Made by a program: the position numbers and the translations under genes. From the NCBI RefSeq assembly GCF_044594925.1, contig NZ_CP138991.1, forward strand, positions 1,302,001 to 1,366,000: a stretch of 64,000 nucleotides of DNA. The letters are read 5' to 3'. Under the pieces are notes generated by a model. That model searched no databases. It was not told the DNA's origin and was given only the letters and a program-made list of their open reading frames with translations. This document shows positions 1-9,076 of this stretch, in pieces. Source of the DNA: Maribacter sp044594925. GTDB taxonomy: Bacteria > Bacteroidota > Bacteroidia > Flavobacteriales > Flavobacteriaceae. Position 1 is the first letter of the stretch. Every line of letters starts with the position of its first letter.

Positions 1-25
1 TAAGATGGAATAATTCCACAAAAAC

Positions 26-2350
26 CTAAAGCACCTCTAGCTTGGCAAAACGCAATAAAAGTTTCTTCACATCTCCTTTATCGAACTTAATTTCTGCTTT
101 TCTATCATTTCCTGCTCCTTCAATCTTCAATACCTTGCCCCGTCCAAAACGGGTATGGTTCACCAATGACCCCTCTGCCAAATTAGGGTCTATTTCATTT
201 GTATTCCCCACTGGTCTTGATAGTTCTGGTTTTATTTTACGTAACTTTTTTAGTTGATTTAAATTCGGCTGCCCTACAAGAGGAGGTGTACCTGCCTTGG
301 GTTTTACCTGTCGCAGCTTGGATTTGTCTACCTCCCCAAAAATATCCGCATCTATCAACGATTTATACCGATAGCCACCATCTACCGGAGTTAAATTCTC
401 AACATACTGCTCATCAATCTCCTCTAAGAACCGACTCGGTTCCGCATCTATTAATTTACCCCAACGATATCTATTCTGCGTGTAAGTTAAATAGGCCTGT
501 TTTTCGGCTCTAGTCAGGGCTACATAAAAGAGCCTGCGCTCTTCTTCCAATTCGCTTCTCGTGTTCATACTCATCGCAGAAGGGAACAAATCCTCTTCCA
601 TACCTACAATATACACATAGGGAAACTCAAGACCTTTAGCCAAATGAATGGTCATTAACGCCACACGGTCATCATCTCCGGTATCATTATCTAAATCGGT
701 AGCAAGCGCAACATCCTCTAAAAATTCATTTAAACCACCTGTAGCATCGGCCAGTTCCTTTTGCCCCTCTACAAAATCTTTTATACCGTTCAGTAGTTCT
801 TCAATATTCTCCATTTTGGCAATACCTTCCGGAGTACCGTCTTTTTTGAATTCTAAAAGTATCCCCGTTTTTTTAGAAATATGCTCTGCTAAGGTAAAGG
901 CGTCCGCTCCTTCGTTCATGATTTGAAAACTCTTGATCATGGTCACGAAATCCTCCAATTTCCTTTTGGTACCCGAATTTATTTTAAGGTCTATTTTAGC
1001 AATATTCTCCATGACCTCAAAAATGGACCTATCGTAGTGATTTGCTGCCACTACGAGTTTATCTATGGTAGTCTGACCGATACCTCTTGTCGGAAAATTG
1101 ATGATGCGCTTTAGCGCCTCTTCATCTTTAGGGTTAATAACTAGTCTTAGATAGGATAGGACATCTTTTATTTCCTTTCTTTGATAAAAAGAGAGCCCTC
1201 CGTAGATTCTATAAGGTATATCTCTTTTACGTAAACCGTCCTCAATTGCCCTAGACTGTGAATTGGTACGATATAACACGGCAAATTCACCATTGGTCAA
1301 CTGATTCTGCATCTTGTTATCCCAAATGGAACCCGCTACAAACCTACCTTCCTCGGCATCTGTTATACTTCGATGTATTTTTATGGCTGCACCTTCGTCA
1401 TTTGCCGTCCATACTACTTTCTCTAGTTGATTTTTATTCTTGGCGATTATAGAATTTGCAGCATTCACAATGTTTTTAGTAGAGCGATAATTCTGCTCTA
1501 AACGGTACATTCCTACATTGTCATAATCTCGTTGAAAATTTAAAATATTACTAATATTAGCGCCTCTAAAAGAATAGATACTCTGTGCATCATCCCCCAC
1601 CACACAAATATTTTGAAAACGGTCGGCCAAAGCTTTAACGATTAAATATTGCGAGTGGTTCGTATCTTGATACTCGTCTACCAAAATATACCGGAACCTA
1701 TCTTGATATTTCATGAGAACATCCGGAAATCGAGTCAACAACTCATTGGTCCTTAGCAATAAGTCATCAAAATCCATAGCACCGGCCTTAAAACAACGGT
1801 CCACATAATTCTGATAAATATCCCCTACCCTAGGCCTTTTGGACATGGCATCTGCTTCCATGAGTTCCGGGTTATTAAAATAAGCCTTGACCGTTATAAG
1901 ACTGTTTTTAAAAGAAGATATCCTATTCTGAATCTGTTTGTATTTGTAGATATCCTTATCCAACCCCATTTCTTTAATAATGGAAGCTATAAGTCTTTGT
2001 GAATCTTGTGTATCGTAAATAGTGAAGTTACTTGGGTAGCCAAGTTTGTTTCCATCAAAGCGAAGTAATTTGGCAAAAACGGAGTGAAAGGTGCCCATCC
2101 AAAGATTCTTAGCTTCGGAAGTACCAACGATATCCGCGATACGTTTTTTCATTTCCCGCGCGGCCTTATTGGTAAAGGTCAATGCCAAAATATTAAAGGA
2201 ATCTACTCCTTGCGCCATTAAATGGGCTATTCTATAAGTAAGCACCCTTGTCTTACCAGAACCGGCACCAGCGATTACCATTAAGGGACCATCCTTATGC
2301 AAAACAGGTGCCTTCTGGGCTTCATTTAATTCGTCTATAAACGTACTCAA
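26..2350 (-). CDS. uvrD: ATP-dependent 3'-5' DNA helicase, PcrA/UvrD type
   Basis: Superfamily 1A helicase of DNA repair and replication-fork processing, 774 residues, the usual length for PcrA/UvrD. Visible motifs are a Q-motif-like LNEAQ near residue 8, Walker A GAGSGKT at 28-34, motif II DEYQDT at 225-230, motif III VGDDAQSIYSFRGA at 251-264 and QNYRST at 286-291. The last 50 residues (VNHTRFGRGKV) match the Tudor-like domain with which PcrA/UvrD bind RNA polymerase, as known for the family. The start is a TTG codon at 2348-2350: the same frame reaches an upstream stop a few codons earlier without an ATG, so TTG is the only plausible start. An exact palindrome (TGGAAT-A-ATTCCA) lies at 6-18, just past the stop. 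I cannot separate the names pcrA and uvrD from sequence alone. Confidence 0.95.
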   Translation of the reverse strand: MSTFIDELNEAQKAPVLHKDGPLMVIAGAGSGKTRVLTYRIAHLMAQGVDSFNILALTFTNKAAREMKKRIADIVGTSEAKNLWMGTFHSVFAKLLRFDGNKLGYPSNFTIYDTQDSQRLIASIIKEMGLDKDIYKYKQIQNRISSFKNSLITVKAYFNNPELMEADAMSKRPRVGDIYQNYVDRCFKAGAMDFDDLLLRTNELLTRFPDVLMKYQDRFRYILVDEYQDTNHSQYLIVKALADRFQNICVVGDDAQSIYSFRGANISNILNFQRDYDNVGMYRLEQNYRSTKNIVNAANSIIAKNKNQLEKVVWTANDEGAAIKIHRSITDAEEGRFVAGSIWDNKMQNQLTNGEFAVLYRTNSQSRAIEDGLRKRDIPYRIYGGLSFYQRKEIKDVLSYLRLVINPKDEEALKRIINFPTRGIGQTTIDKLVVAANHYDRSIFEVMENIAKIDLKINSGTKRKLEDFVTMIKSFQIMNEGADAFTLAEHISKKTGILLEFKKDGTPEGIAKMENIEELLNGIKDFVEGQKELADATGGLNEFLEDVALATDLDNDTGDDDRVALMTIHLAKGLEFPYVYIVGMEEDLFPSAMSMNTRSELEEERRLFYVALTRAEKQAYLTYTQNRYRWGKLIDAEPSRFLEEIDEQYVENLTPVDGGYRYKSLIDADIFGEVDKSKLRQVKPKAGTPPLVGQPNLNQLKKLRKIKPELSRPVGNTNEIDPNLAEGSLVNHTRFGRGKVLKIEGAGNDRKAEIKFDKGDVKKLLLRFAKLEVL

Positions 2351-2481
2351 TTCACTATGTATTTAGGAACGTGAATTTAGCCATTATAACGCGATAGCGG
2401 AAATGCTGTTATTCAGAATTATAAACAATAACTGGTAATTCCTTTCAATTTGAATATATTTAGCATCTTATTCTAGAGAAA

Positions 2482-3033
2482 ATGCGTCATACACTATTGA
2501 GAACCTCTTTTTTTTGGCTTTTTACTATCGGAATTTTTGCTAATTGTTTAGCCCAGTCTAAACAAAGTGGCCCTGTTATAGAAGAGTTTGGTAAAGTATG
2601 GCGAATAGAAAATACGGACTTTAAAGTAGATACCACTAAAACCTACAAAGCTGTTTTTGACATCATGAACTCACCTGAGGATGTTTCGCAAAGAAATGCA
2701 AGTCTGGAAACCGCAGCTCGTTTTTTAAATATGCATGCGCAAAGTGGAGTTCCTTCAGAGCAGCTAAAGGTAGCCCTAGTAGTGCATAATAAAGCATCTA
2801 AAGATGTAATTACCTCTGAAGCTTACCAACATAAGTATAAAGTTGAAAACCCAAATGAAAAGCTCTTGCAAGATTTAATGGCAGCCGGGGCTCAGGTTAT
2901 TTTTTGTGGACAATCTTCTTCCTCGAGAGGTTTTCCAAAAGAAGAGTTGATTGATGGCGTGCAGCTCTCCTTATCCGCAATGACCGCATTGATACAATTA
3001 CAGGACGAAAATTATAGATTGATTAAATTTTAA
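2482..3033 (+). CDS. Exported DsrE/DsrF-like family protein
   Basis: 183 residues. A hydrophobic N-terminal signal peptide ends near CLAQ (about residue 25), so the protein is probably periplasmic. The remainder, with segments such as KVALVVHNKAS and the single-cysteine strand AGAQVIFCGQSSSSRG, has the alternating strand/helix pattern of the DsrE/DsrF/YchN fold, a family linked to sulfur-relay chemistry. Members with a signal peptide are common in Bacteroidota and their role is not known. It is the first gene of a plus-strand run; the M20 amidohydrolase begins 9 bases after its stop, so the two are probably co-transcribed. One cysteine is kept in the strand where the active cysteine of DsrE lies, but a sulfur role here is inference. 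Confidence 0.75.
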   Translation: MRHTLLRTSFFWLFTIGIFANCLAQSKQSGPVIEEFGKVWRIENTDFKVDTTKTYKAVFDIMNSPEDVSQRNASLETAARFLNMHAQSGVPSEQLKVALVVHNKASKDVITSEAYQHKYKVENPNEKLLQDLMAAGAQVIFCGQSSSSRGFPKEELIDGVQLSLSAMTALIQLQDENYRLIKF

Positions 3034-3042
3034 ACACACACT

Positions 3043-4353
3043 ATGAAAAAATTAGGACTATTGGCTTTAGTACTAGGTGTCTTTTCCATGCAAGCGCAAG
3101 GGCCCAATCTAAGTAAGGATTATGAGGCTATAGAAAGTAAGGTTATTGATTGGCGAAGAGATATACATCAAAACCCTGAATTAGGAAATCGCGAATTTAA
3201 AACGGCCGAGAAAATTGCCAAACATTTAGAATCATTAGGTATAGAAGTACAAACGGGTGTAGCCCATACGGGCGTTGTTGGCCTCTTGAAAGGTGATATG
3301 CCCGGTAAAGTTGTGGCCTTACGTGCGGATATTGATGCGTTACCTGTAACTGAGCGTAACGATTTACCCTACAAATCTACAGTGACTTCTACTTTTATGG
3401 GAGAGGATGTAGGCGTAATGCATGCCTGTGGGCATGATACACATACGGCTATTCTAATGGGTGTTGCAGAAGTCATGTCCAAGAACAAGGATAAAATTAA
3501 GGGCACCGTTAAGTTTATATTTCAACCTGCTGAGGAAGGACCACCACCAGGTGAAGAAGGCGGAGCGTGGCTTATGGTTAAAGAAGGTGTTATGCAGAAC
3601 CCCAAAGTAGATGCTATTTTTGGTCTACACATTAATTCACAAACTCCAGTAGGCACCATTAGATACAAATCTGGAGGAACAATGGCCGCTGCCCAAAGTT
3701 TCACTATTAAAGTACAAGGAAAACAAAGCCACGGTTCGCAACCATGGAGCGGTGTTGACCCCATTTTAATCAGTGCTAAGATAATTGACGGGCTACAGAC
3801 CATTATCAGTAGAGAAACAAACCTAACAAACGAAGCTGCCGTAATCACGGTTGGTAAAATTAAGAGTGGAGTGCGTTTTAACATTATCCCGGAAAGTGCA
3901 GAAATGATAGGTACTATTCGTACGTTGGATTATGATATGAAGGATAAGTTGAACAAACGAATGGTAGAAATGGTTAGTACCATTGCCAAAGCCTATGGTG
4001 GTGAAGCTACCTGTGAAATTAAAGACGCTACGGATATTACCTATAATAATCCAGAATTGGTAGAGCAGATGCTACCGACCATGAGACGTGTGGCAGGAGA
4101 GGCTAACATCCAAACTCAAAAAGCAATTACCGGAGCAGAAGATTTTTCTTATTTCCAAAGGGAAGCTCCCGGTTTCTTTTTCTTTTTAGGCGGAATGACA
4201 CCTGGAAACACGGAATCGTTCCCACATCATACGCCTGATTTTAAAATAGATGATAGTGACTTATTATTAGGCGTAAGAACCCTTACGGAAATGAGTTTAG
4301 ACTACTTAAATAGCGACAAAACACCACGATTGGATACCAAACCGAAAGGATAA
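3043..4353 (+). CDS. Exported M20D-family amidohydrolase (hippurate hydrolase-like)
   Basis: 436 residues with a Sec signal peptide (cleavage near MQAQG, residue 18-20). It is a di-metal hydrolase of the M20D group, which releases amino acids from N-acyl or amide conjugates. Family landmarks are WRRDIHQNPELGNREFKT near the start, the metal-binding MHACGHDTHTA around residues 125-136, FQPAEEG with the catalytic glutamate pair near 165, GLH near 195 and the late ITGAEDFSYF. The likely site of action is the periplasm. It is followed after 5 bases by the glutamate-synthase-like gene and sits 9 bases after the DsrE-like gene, which suggests one operon. The real substrate (N-acetyl, benzoyl or other acyl amino acids) cannot be read from the sequence. 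Confidence 0.88.
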   Translation: MKKLGLLALVLGVFSMQAQGPNLSKDYEAIESKVIDWRRDIHQNPELGNREFKTAEKIAKHLESLGIEVQTGVAHTGVVGLLKGDMPGKVVALRADIDALPVTERNDLPYKSTVTSTFMGEDVGVMHACGHDTHTAILMGVAEVMSKNKDKIKGTVKFIFQPAEEGPPPGEEGGAWLMVKEGVMQNPKVDAIFGLHINSQTPVGTIRYKSGGTMAAAQSFTIKVQGKQSHGSQPWSGVDPILISAKIIDGLQTIISRETNLTNEAAVITVGKIKSGVRFNIIPESAEMIGTIRTLDYDMKDKLNKRMVEMVSTIAKAYGGEATCEIKDATDITYNNPELVEQMLPTMRRVAGEANIQTQKAITGAEDFSYFQREAPGFFFFLGGMTPGNTESFPHHTPDFKIDDSDLLLGVRTLTEMSLDYLNSDKTPRLDTKPKG

Positions 4354-4358
4354 TTTAA

Positions 4359-5912
4359 ATGACTGAAATAATTGCCGTATTAGCTAACTTTCCATGGTGG
4401 GCCTATGGTATTGTTTTTATTGTATTCGTGGCCATATGGGATATTTTCGTCCAAAAAAGGCATACTATAAAACATAATTTTCCCGTAGTTGGGCACTTGC
4501 GTTACTGGTTAGAAAGTATAGGGCCGGAAATGCGTCAGTATTTCGTAGCTAATAATCGTGAAGAATTACCTTTTAATAGAATTGAAAGAGGTTGGATTTA
4601 TGCCTCCGCAAAGCAAGAGAACAACTACGAAGGTTTTGGTTCTGACCGCGATTTGTATGCTCATCAACATGTATTTATAAAAAATAGAATGATGGCCTAT
4701 AAAGCACCTGAAGGTCATCCCAATCTCGAAGACAAATCATTTATGCCCTGCGCAAAAGTCATGGGTGTCTATAATAAAAGAAAACGACCTTATAGACCAG
4801 CGAGTATTATCAACGTTTCAGCGATGAGTTTTGGCTCCCTGTCCGCAGCGGCCGTAGAGGCCATGAACAAGGGGGTACATAAAGCATCGGCTTATCATAA
4901 CACAGGGGAAGGCGGACTTTCTCCTTATCACAAGCAGGGAGGAGATGTAGTGTTTCATTTTGGAACCGGTTACTTTGGCGTTCGTACCGAGGATGGTAAT
5001 TTTTCCATGGATAAAATGAAAAAATTGGTCGCGGACAATCCCTGTATAAAAGCCATTGAAATAAAACTTTCACAAGGAGCAAAACCCGGAAAAGGTGGTG
5101 TGCTACCTGGTGCAAAAATTACCGAAGAGCTTGCAGTAATCAGAGGTGTTGAAGTTGGTAAAGATGTATTATCTCCCGCAACCCATAAAGCTTTTTCCAA
5201 TGTTACGGAACTCATGCAACTTATCGAAGCTATTGCCAGTGAAACCGGACTACCAGTTGGGATTAAAGGGGCGATAGGAAAATTAGACCAATGGGAAGAA
5301 CTAGCGGACCTGATGTTAAAAACGGGAAAAGGCCCGGATTTTATTACAGTAGACGGTGGCGAAGGTGGTACCGGTGCCGCCCCGCCTTCCTTTGCAGACC
5401 ACGTATCCTTACCTTGGGTTTATGGGTTCTCTAGTCTATATCGCGTGTTTTTAGATAGAAAGCTTACCGAACGTATTGTCTTTGTAGGTAGTGGAAAGTT
5501 AGGTTTTCCCGCAAAAGCTGCCATGGCTTTTGCAATGGGTGTAGATTGCATTAATGTAGCACGTGAAGCCATGATGAGTATTGGTTGTATACAGGCACAA
5601 GTATGCCATACCAATAGATGTCCCGCTGGTATTGCCACACAGAATAAGTGGTTACAAAAAGGAGTTAACGTTCCATTAAAATCGGACCGGTTGGCACAAT
5701 ACTTCAAATCCTTCCGAAAAGAGTTTCTGGAAATTACCCACGCAGCAGGTTATGAACATCCATGCCAATTTACCATGGACGATATTCAAGTAAATGTTGA
5801 TGACAACGACCTTAACAGAAGTCTAGCCTCTACTTACGGGTACAATAAAGTTAAAGTTGACTTCAAAGGTGTGGAAGAATTAAAAGACTGTTCGTATCTT
5901 GGCGGGAAATAA
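4359..5912 (+). CDS. Membrane-anchored FMN-binding glutamate synthase-like protein
   Basis: 517 residues. One N-terminal membrane segment (about residues 10-30, WWAYGIVFIVFVAIWDIF) is followed by a basic stretch and a complete GltB-type FMN/TIM-barrel domain. This includes the SFGSLSAAAVEA strand, the GEGG/HKQGGD region, VDGGEGGTGAAP, and a 3Fe-4S cluster motif GCIQAQVCHTNRCPAGIATQ with cysteines spaced as in GltB. The glutamine amidotransferase and GXGXG domains of full glutamate synthase are absent, and there is no gltD beside it. Such stand-alone proteins are widespread in Bacteroidota and are annotated as FMN-binding glutamate synthase family proteins; their true reaction is unproven. It is translated 5 bases after the M20 amidohydrolase, so it may act on amino-acid products of that enzyme, which is inference. 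Confidence 0.88.
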   Translation: MTEIIAVLANFPWWAYGIVFIVFVAIWDIFVQKRHTIKHNFPVVGHLRYWLESIGPEMRQYFVANNREELPFNRIERGWIYASAKQENNYEGFGSDRDLYAHQHVFIKNRMMAYKAPEGHPNLEDKSFMPCAKVMGVYNKRKRPYRPASIINVSAMSFGSLSAAAVEAMNKGVHKASAYHNTGEGGLSPYHKQGGDVVFHFGTGYFGVRTEDGNFSMDKMKKLVADNPCIKAIEIKLSQGAKPGKGGVLPGAKITEELAVIRGVEVGKDVLSPATHKAFSNVTELMQLIEAIASETGLPVGIKGAIGKLDQWEELADLMLKTGKGPDFITVDGGEGGTGAAPPSFADHVSLPWVYGFSSLYRVFLDRKLTERIVFVGSGKLGFPAKAAMAFAMGVDCINVAREAMMSIGCIQAQVCHTNRCPAGIATQNKWLQKGVNVPLKSDRLAQYFKSFRKEFLEITHAAGYEHPCQFTMDDIQVNVDDNDLNRSLASTYGYNKVKVDFKGVEELKDCSYLGGK

Positions 5913-5946
5913 AACTTAGTCCTATTCTTAATCAACTTGTATCATT

Positions 5947-6717
5947 ATGAAGAGAATTCTACCCCTTTCCATATGCCTCTTTTTATTTGTTTCAACTATA
6001 CAGGCTCAGAAAAAAAGTGAATTGATTGCTCAAAATCAAGATTTAAAATACCGTTTAGATTCCATAAACCGCATTGTTTCCAAAGCGGAACAAAATGAAA
6101 AAATAAGTGTGTTAAAAGCTGATGAGCTTCAAAATCAGGTAACTGAATTACAAGCGGCGAATGCCACACTTTTAAAAAACCTGAATAGTTTTGCTGCGCT
6201 GTCCAGTCAAAATTCGAAGAATATAAACAAAACACTTGCCACTTTAGAACGTAAGGAGGCACAACTAAAGGGATTGGTAGATGGGTTTGCCAGCGCCGAT
6301 TCCACGGCACTTGTCATATTGACCAATGCTAAAAAGACCTTGGGTGAAAATGCCAAGGTACAGGTAAATGAAGGCGTAGTCATTGTGTCAGAAAAACTAG
6401 ACTTTTTCTTCGCGGACGGTTTGGGCACAAATCTTTTGGATACTTCCAAAGAATGGCTAACGAACGTAGCAAAACTTATTAATGCCAGTCCAAAAGCAGC
6501 CGTAACCATTACGGGAATGAGCATAACCGGTGAATTTGATGTAGCTATGTCTCAAGCCAATACCATTGCAGGAATATTAATCAAAGATAATTCGGTAAGT
6601 GGTACGCGCCTTAATGTCATGAGCGGAGATGGGGGTTTTAATGAAGCTATTCAAATAAAACTACATCCAGATTATAAGGCTTTTTATGAAGGAGCTAAAG
6701 CGGATATGAAGAATTAA
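5947..6717 (+). CDS. Exported coiled-coil protein with OmpA-like C-terminus
   Basis: 256 residues. A signal peptide ends near IQAQ (residue 20). Residues 22-110 are rich in K, E, Q, N and L with heptad spacing and probably form a coiled coil. The C-terminal half (about 130-250) follows the order of an OmpA/MotB peptidoglycan-binding domain: a strand IVSEKLDFFFADGL, a helix with LTNVAKLINASP, a strand AAVTITGMSI, a helix AMSQANTIAGILIKDN and a final strand. The usual GHTD and NxxLSxxRA signatures are not conserved, so peptidoglycan binding is doubtful. It lies 34 bases after the glutamate-synthase-like gene and closes the plus-strand run. It is probably an envelope structural protein. Confidence 0.65.
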   Translation: MKRILPLSICLFLFVSTIQAQKKSELIAQNQDLKYRLDSINRIVSKAEQNEKISVLKADELQNQVTELQAANATLLKNLNSFAALSSQNSKNINKTLATLERKEAQLKGLVDGFASADSTALVILTNAKKTLGENAKVQVNEGVVIVSEKLDFFFADGLGTNLLDTSKEWLTNVAKLINASPKAAVTITGMSITGEFDVAMSQANTIAGILIKDNSVSGTRLNVMSGDGGFNEAIQIKLHPDYKAFYEGAKADMKN

Positions 6718-6950
6718 ATAGTGTCATGATTGTAGGGCTTATTTTGAAATAATTGACCGACGACCGCAGGTATTTTTATGAGGCTTAAAGAACTATAACG
6801 GCAAGATTACTTCATTTGATGGCAGCTTTTTGTTACTTTTTCCTCAAAATAGGACTCAGAAAACCTATTTAGCAGATTAAAGACCTTAATCCATAATATC
6901 CTCTACATTACTGTTTGTAATTAGCTATGCTTTCCATTTTGCATAACATT
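6718..6950. other. Intergenic region, no gene seen
   Basis: About 230 bases between the OmpA-like gene and the lipoprotein cluster, lying downstream of both. I see no convincing ORF, tRNA or strong hairpin followed by a T-run. The stretch around 6820-6855 (TTTTTGTTACTTTTTCCTC) resembles the short GTTACTTTTT-type repeats often seen between Bacteroidota genes, but I found no second copy in this window. Confidence 0.4.
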
Positions 6951-7580
6951 TTAAGAGATCCAAACGAGGGATTCGGCAAAACGATACCATTCACCAGCTT
7001 CATCCTTTTTACAAAAAATCAATTCCAAACCATTTGGACTTCCCAAAAAGTAAGCGGAAATCGTATGGTCTTGGTTAAAAACAGGAACGGAGATACGAAT
7101 GGCTTTGGTATCATTAGTTAAAGAAATTTTAGAAGTCAAACTTTGAGGGTTCCATTTCAGTTTTTTGTCCGCCATTTTAGACATATAATCCCTGTCCCTT
7201 TCAGATAGAAAGTCAGATACTGAGAGTTTTAAATTTAGATTAATACTGTCCAAGAGAACCCTTTTTCTTTCAACAGATATTTCCTCACTGGATTCAATAG
7301 CTTTCGAGCTCTTAGCATTAGTTTGGTATATTTCAGTGCTATAGGCGTATGATACAAAAATATTATACACTTCGTCCCTTATAAAATTAGCGTTATATTC
7401 CTTGCCTATATATGATCTTTCATAAATTTTCATGGGGTTACTCGGATTAAGAACTAAGGTGGAATTAATAACCTTATACATTTCATTTTCCTGAGGTGTT
7501 ACTAATTTGCTCGAAAGACAAGAACTAAAATTCAAGCTTAATATTGATAGGACTATAGTTTTTCTTAAACTCAATCGCAT
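6951..7580 (-). CDS. Small lipoprotein, member of a three-gene paralogous cluster
   Basis: About 209 residues from the chosen start. The frame is open further upstream, but the start MRLSLRKTIVLSIL at 7578-7580 gives a clean lipoprotein signal ending FSSC and matches the start of its paralogue at 8269-8898 (MRLKVIKIIG). The mature protein is about 40 percent identical by eye to that paralogue over its whole length (shared MYKVINST, SYxxKxxNxNFI, SxxTEIYxxN, MSKMADKKxKWN, ISVPVF, FCKKDxxGxWY). No family name is recognised. It probably sits on the inner face of the outer membrane or in the periplasm. It is the last of three consecutive minus-strand lipoprotein genes. Confidence 0.75.
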   Translation of the reverse strand: MRLSLRKTIVLSILSLNFSSCLSSKLVTPQENEMYKVINSTLVLNPSNPMKIYERSYIGKEYNANFIRDEVYNIFVSYAYSTEIYQTNAKSSKAIESSEEISVERKRVLLDSINLNLKLSVSDFLSERDRDYMSKMADKKLKWNPQSLTSKISLTNDTKAIRISVPVFNQDHTISAYFLGSPNGLELIFCKKDEAGEWYRFAESLVWIS

Positions 7581-7636
7581 TGTACACTTTTTGACAATAA
7601 CAAACTGTTGTATAAACACTTTTAAATGACCCATTA

Positions 7637-8233
7637 CTAAACAAGGTATAGCGTTGTACTACATAACTTCTTCCACTTTGCTCCAATTTTACGATAAATA
7701 TAAATATAGCCTCCTAAGGGAGTTTGGTCTATAAAAACGCCATAAGTTCCATTACCGGTATTCATAATAACTGGAAAGCTAATAAAGTGAACCGCTTTCT
7801 TCACCTTACCTACATTCTGATAATCGGCATACGTACCAATCTCATAGTTTAAAGCTTTAGGGTTATCAAATTTAGAAGCATATAATAGTACCACTTTTAA
7901 ATTCATTATTTTTTTGTCTAAGCGTTTTCTATCCATTTCGGTAAACAAACTATCTAAGGGGCATTTAACTATCTCTTCTTCATTTTGATAGTTGATATAG
8001 TGGTCTAAACCATCCTTTAGGACATCACTATAATAGTCACTTGAGGCGTCGTAAGGATTGTTTGTTTCGTAATAAAGGCTTCCCTGCAAGCCCTTATTTT
8101 GGCCATAAACCATGTTTAATAGGTCATAGGCTATTTCGGAATTTGAGCTATTATAAGAAGATGGTTTTGGCTGAGATTTACAACCTAAACAAACAAGAAT
8201 AACCAAAAGCCATTTTTTCTTTATGCCTACCAT
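7637..8233 (-). CDS. Small lipoprotein, divergent member of the cluster
   Basis: 198 residues beginning MVGIKKKWLLVILVCLGC, a clear lipoprotein signal with lipobox CLGC. It is more divergent than its two neighbours but keeps the same ending: a strand SFPVI, a GxYGVF strand, and IYRKIGAKWKKL, which match SVPVF, YF and CKKDxxGxWY in the others. The middle DRKRLDKKIMNLKV also matches the region before ADKKxKWN. I read it as an old third copy of the same fold. Function unknown. Confidence 0.7.
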   Translation of the reverse strand: MVGIKKKWLLVILVCLGCKSQPKPSSYNSSNSEIAYDLLNMVYGQNKGLQGSLYYETNNPYDASSDYYSDVLKDGLDHYINYQNEEEIVKCPLDSLFTEMDRKRLDKKIMNLKVVLLYASKFDNPKALNYEIGTYADYQNVGKVKKAVHFISFPVIMNTGNGTYGVFIDQTPLGGYIYIYRKIGAKWKKLCSTTLYLV

Positions 8234-8268
8234 CTGAAATTAATTCTTACGCTTCAATGATAAATGAT

Positions 8269-8898
8269 TTAAGAAAATGAAATCCAAGTATTTGCATGAA
8301 GATACCAATTTCCCATACTATCCTTTTTACAAAAATAAATTTTCATAAGAAATGAAGTACGAATAAAATAGACACAAACAGCCTTGTCCACACTAAAAAC
8401 AGGTACCGAAATCTGTGCTGCATTTTTATCGCTATACAGCCTAATGTTATTAGCTAGGAGTTCATTATTCCATTTTATTTTCTTGTCAGCCATCTTTGAC
8501 ATTTCTATAATATCTCTCTCATTTAAAAAGTCAGTTACAAAAACTTCGGAATTTTGACGAATACTATCCAATAGATATTCTTTTCGCTTATAAGATAACT
8601 CTTCATTATCCTCGATAGCTTGAGCAATGTTGAAATTATTCCTGTATATTTCTGTCGTATTTGGGTAAGACACTAAAAGATTTTCTAACTCTTTTTTTAT
8701 AAAGTTGTGGTTAAATTGCTTATCGACATAAGATTTATAATGAATATTGGCGGTATCTGTTTGATGTACTAAAAACGTACTATTTATAACTTGATAAACC
8801 TGCTCCTCTTGAACGTTTGCTAATCTACTTGAATAGCAGGAGTTTAAGAGTACTAATCCTAATGAAGCGCCAATGATTTTTATGACTTTTAATCGCAT
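8269..8898 (-). CDS. Small lipoprotein, first gene of the paralogous cluster
   Basis: 209 residues starting MRLKVIKIIGASLGLVLLNSC, a typical lipoprotein signal with lipobox LNSC. It is closely related to the gene at 6951-7580 along its whole length, with conserved QVINST, NFIKKE, TEIYRNN, AIEDNEE, KRKEYLLDSI, DFLNERD, MSKMADKKIKWN and ISVPVF. It is the upstream gene of the minus-strand run 8898-6951, with 35 bases to the next gene, so the three are likely one transcript. No known domain is recognised. Confidence 0.75.
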   Translation of the reverse strand: MRLKVIKIIGASLGLVLLNSCYSSRLANVQEEQVYQVINSTFLVHQTDTANIHYKSYVDKQFNHNFIKKELENLLVSYPNTTEIYRNNFNIAQAIEDNEELSYKRKEYLLDSIRQNSEVFVTDFLNERDIIEMSKMADKKIKWNNELLANNIRLYSDKNAAQISVPVFSVDKAVCVYFIRTSFLMKIYFCKKDSMGNWYLHANTWISFS

Positions 8899-8991
8899 AC
8901 TATAATTTCATTTTCTACAAACAGTTTTAAATAAAAATTACATAGAACAGCTAAAAGCAAATTCTATATAAGTTTAGGGAAAAAATTAAGC

Positions 8992-9027
8992 ATTTCATCG
9001 ATAAAGTATTATAATAATTGATGAAAT
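8992..9027. promoter_or_regulatory. Inverted repeat between divergent genes
   Basis: Arms ATTTCATC (8992-8999) and GATGAAAT (9020-9027) pair perfectly, and the pairing continues inward for three more bases with one wobble. The repeat lies between the lipoprotein cluster (minus) and the plus-strand gene at 9077, about 50 bases ahead of its ATG. It may be an operator or an RNA hairpin; there is no T-run, so a terminator is unlikely. Confidence 0.35.
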
Positions 9028-9076
9028 TGGTCGTTCTAGAGTCATAAATTAGCTTTAACTCAGTAAATTTTCGAAC

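Noticed and set aside
3522..3884. Open frame on the minus strand inside the M20 amidohydrolase gene
   Set aside because: It is antisense to a complete, motif-bearing gene and its translation has no signal, domain or sensible composition.
7581..7634. Upstream extension of the lipoprotein gene ending at 6951
   Set aside because: The extension would bury the lipoprotein signal; the start at 7580 matches the paralogue.
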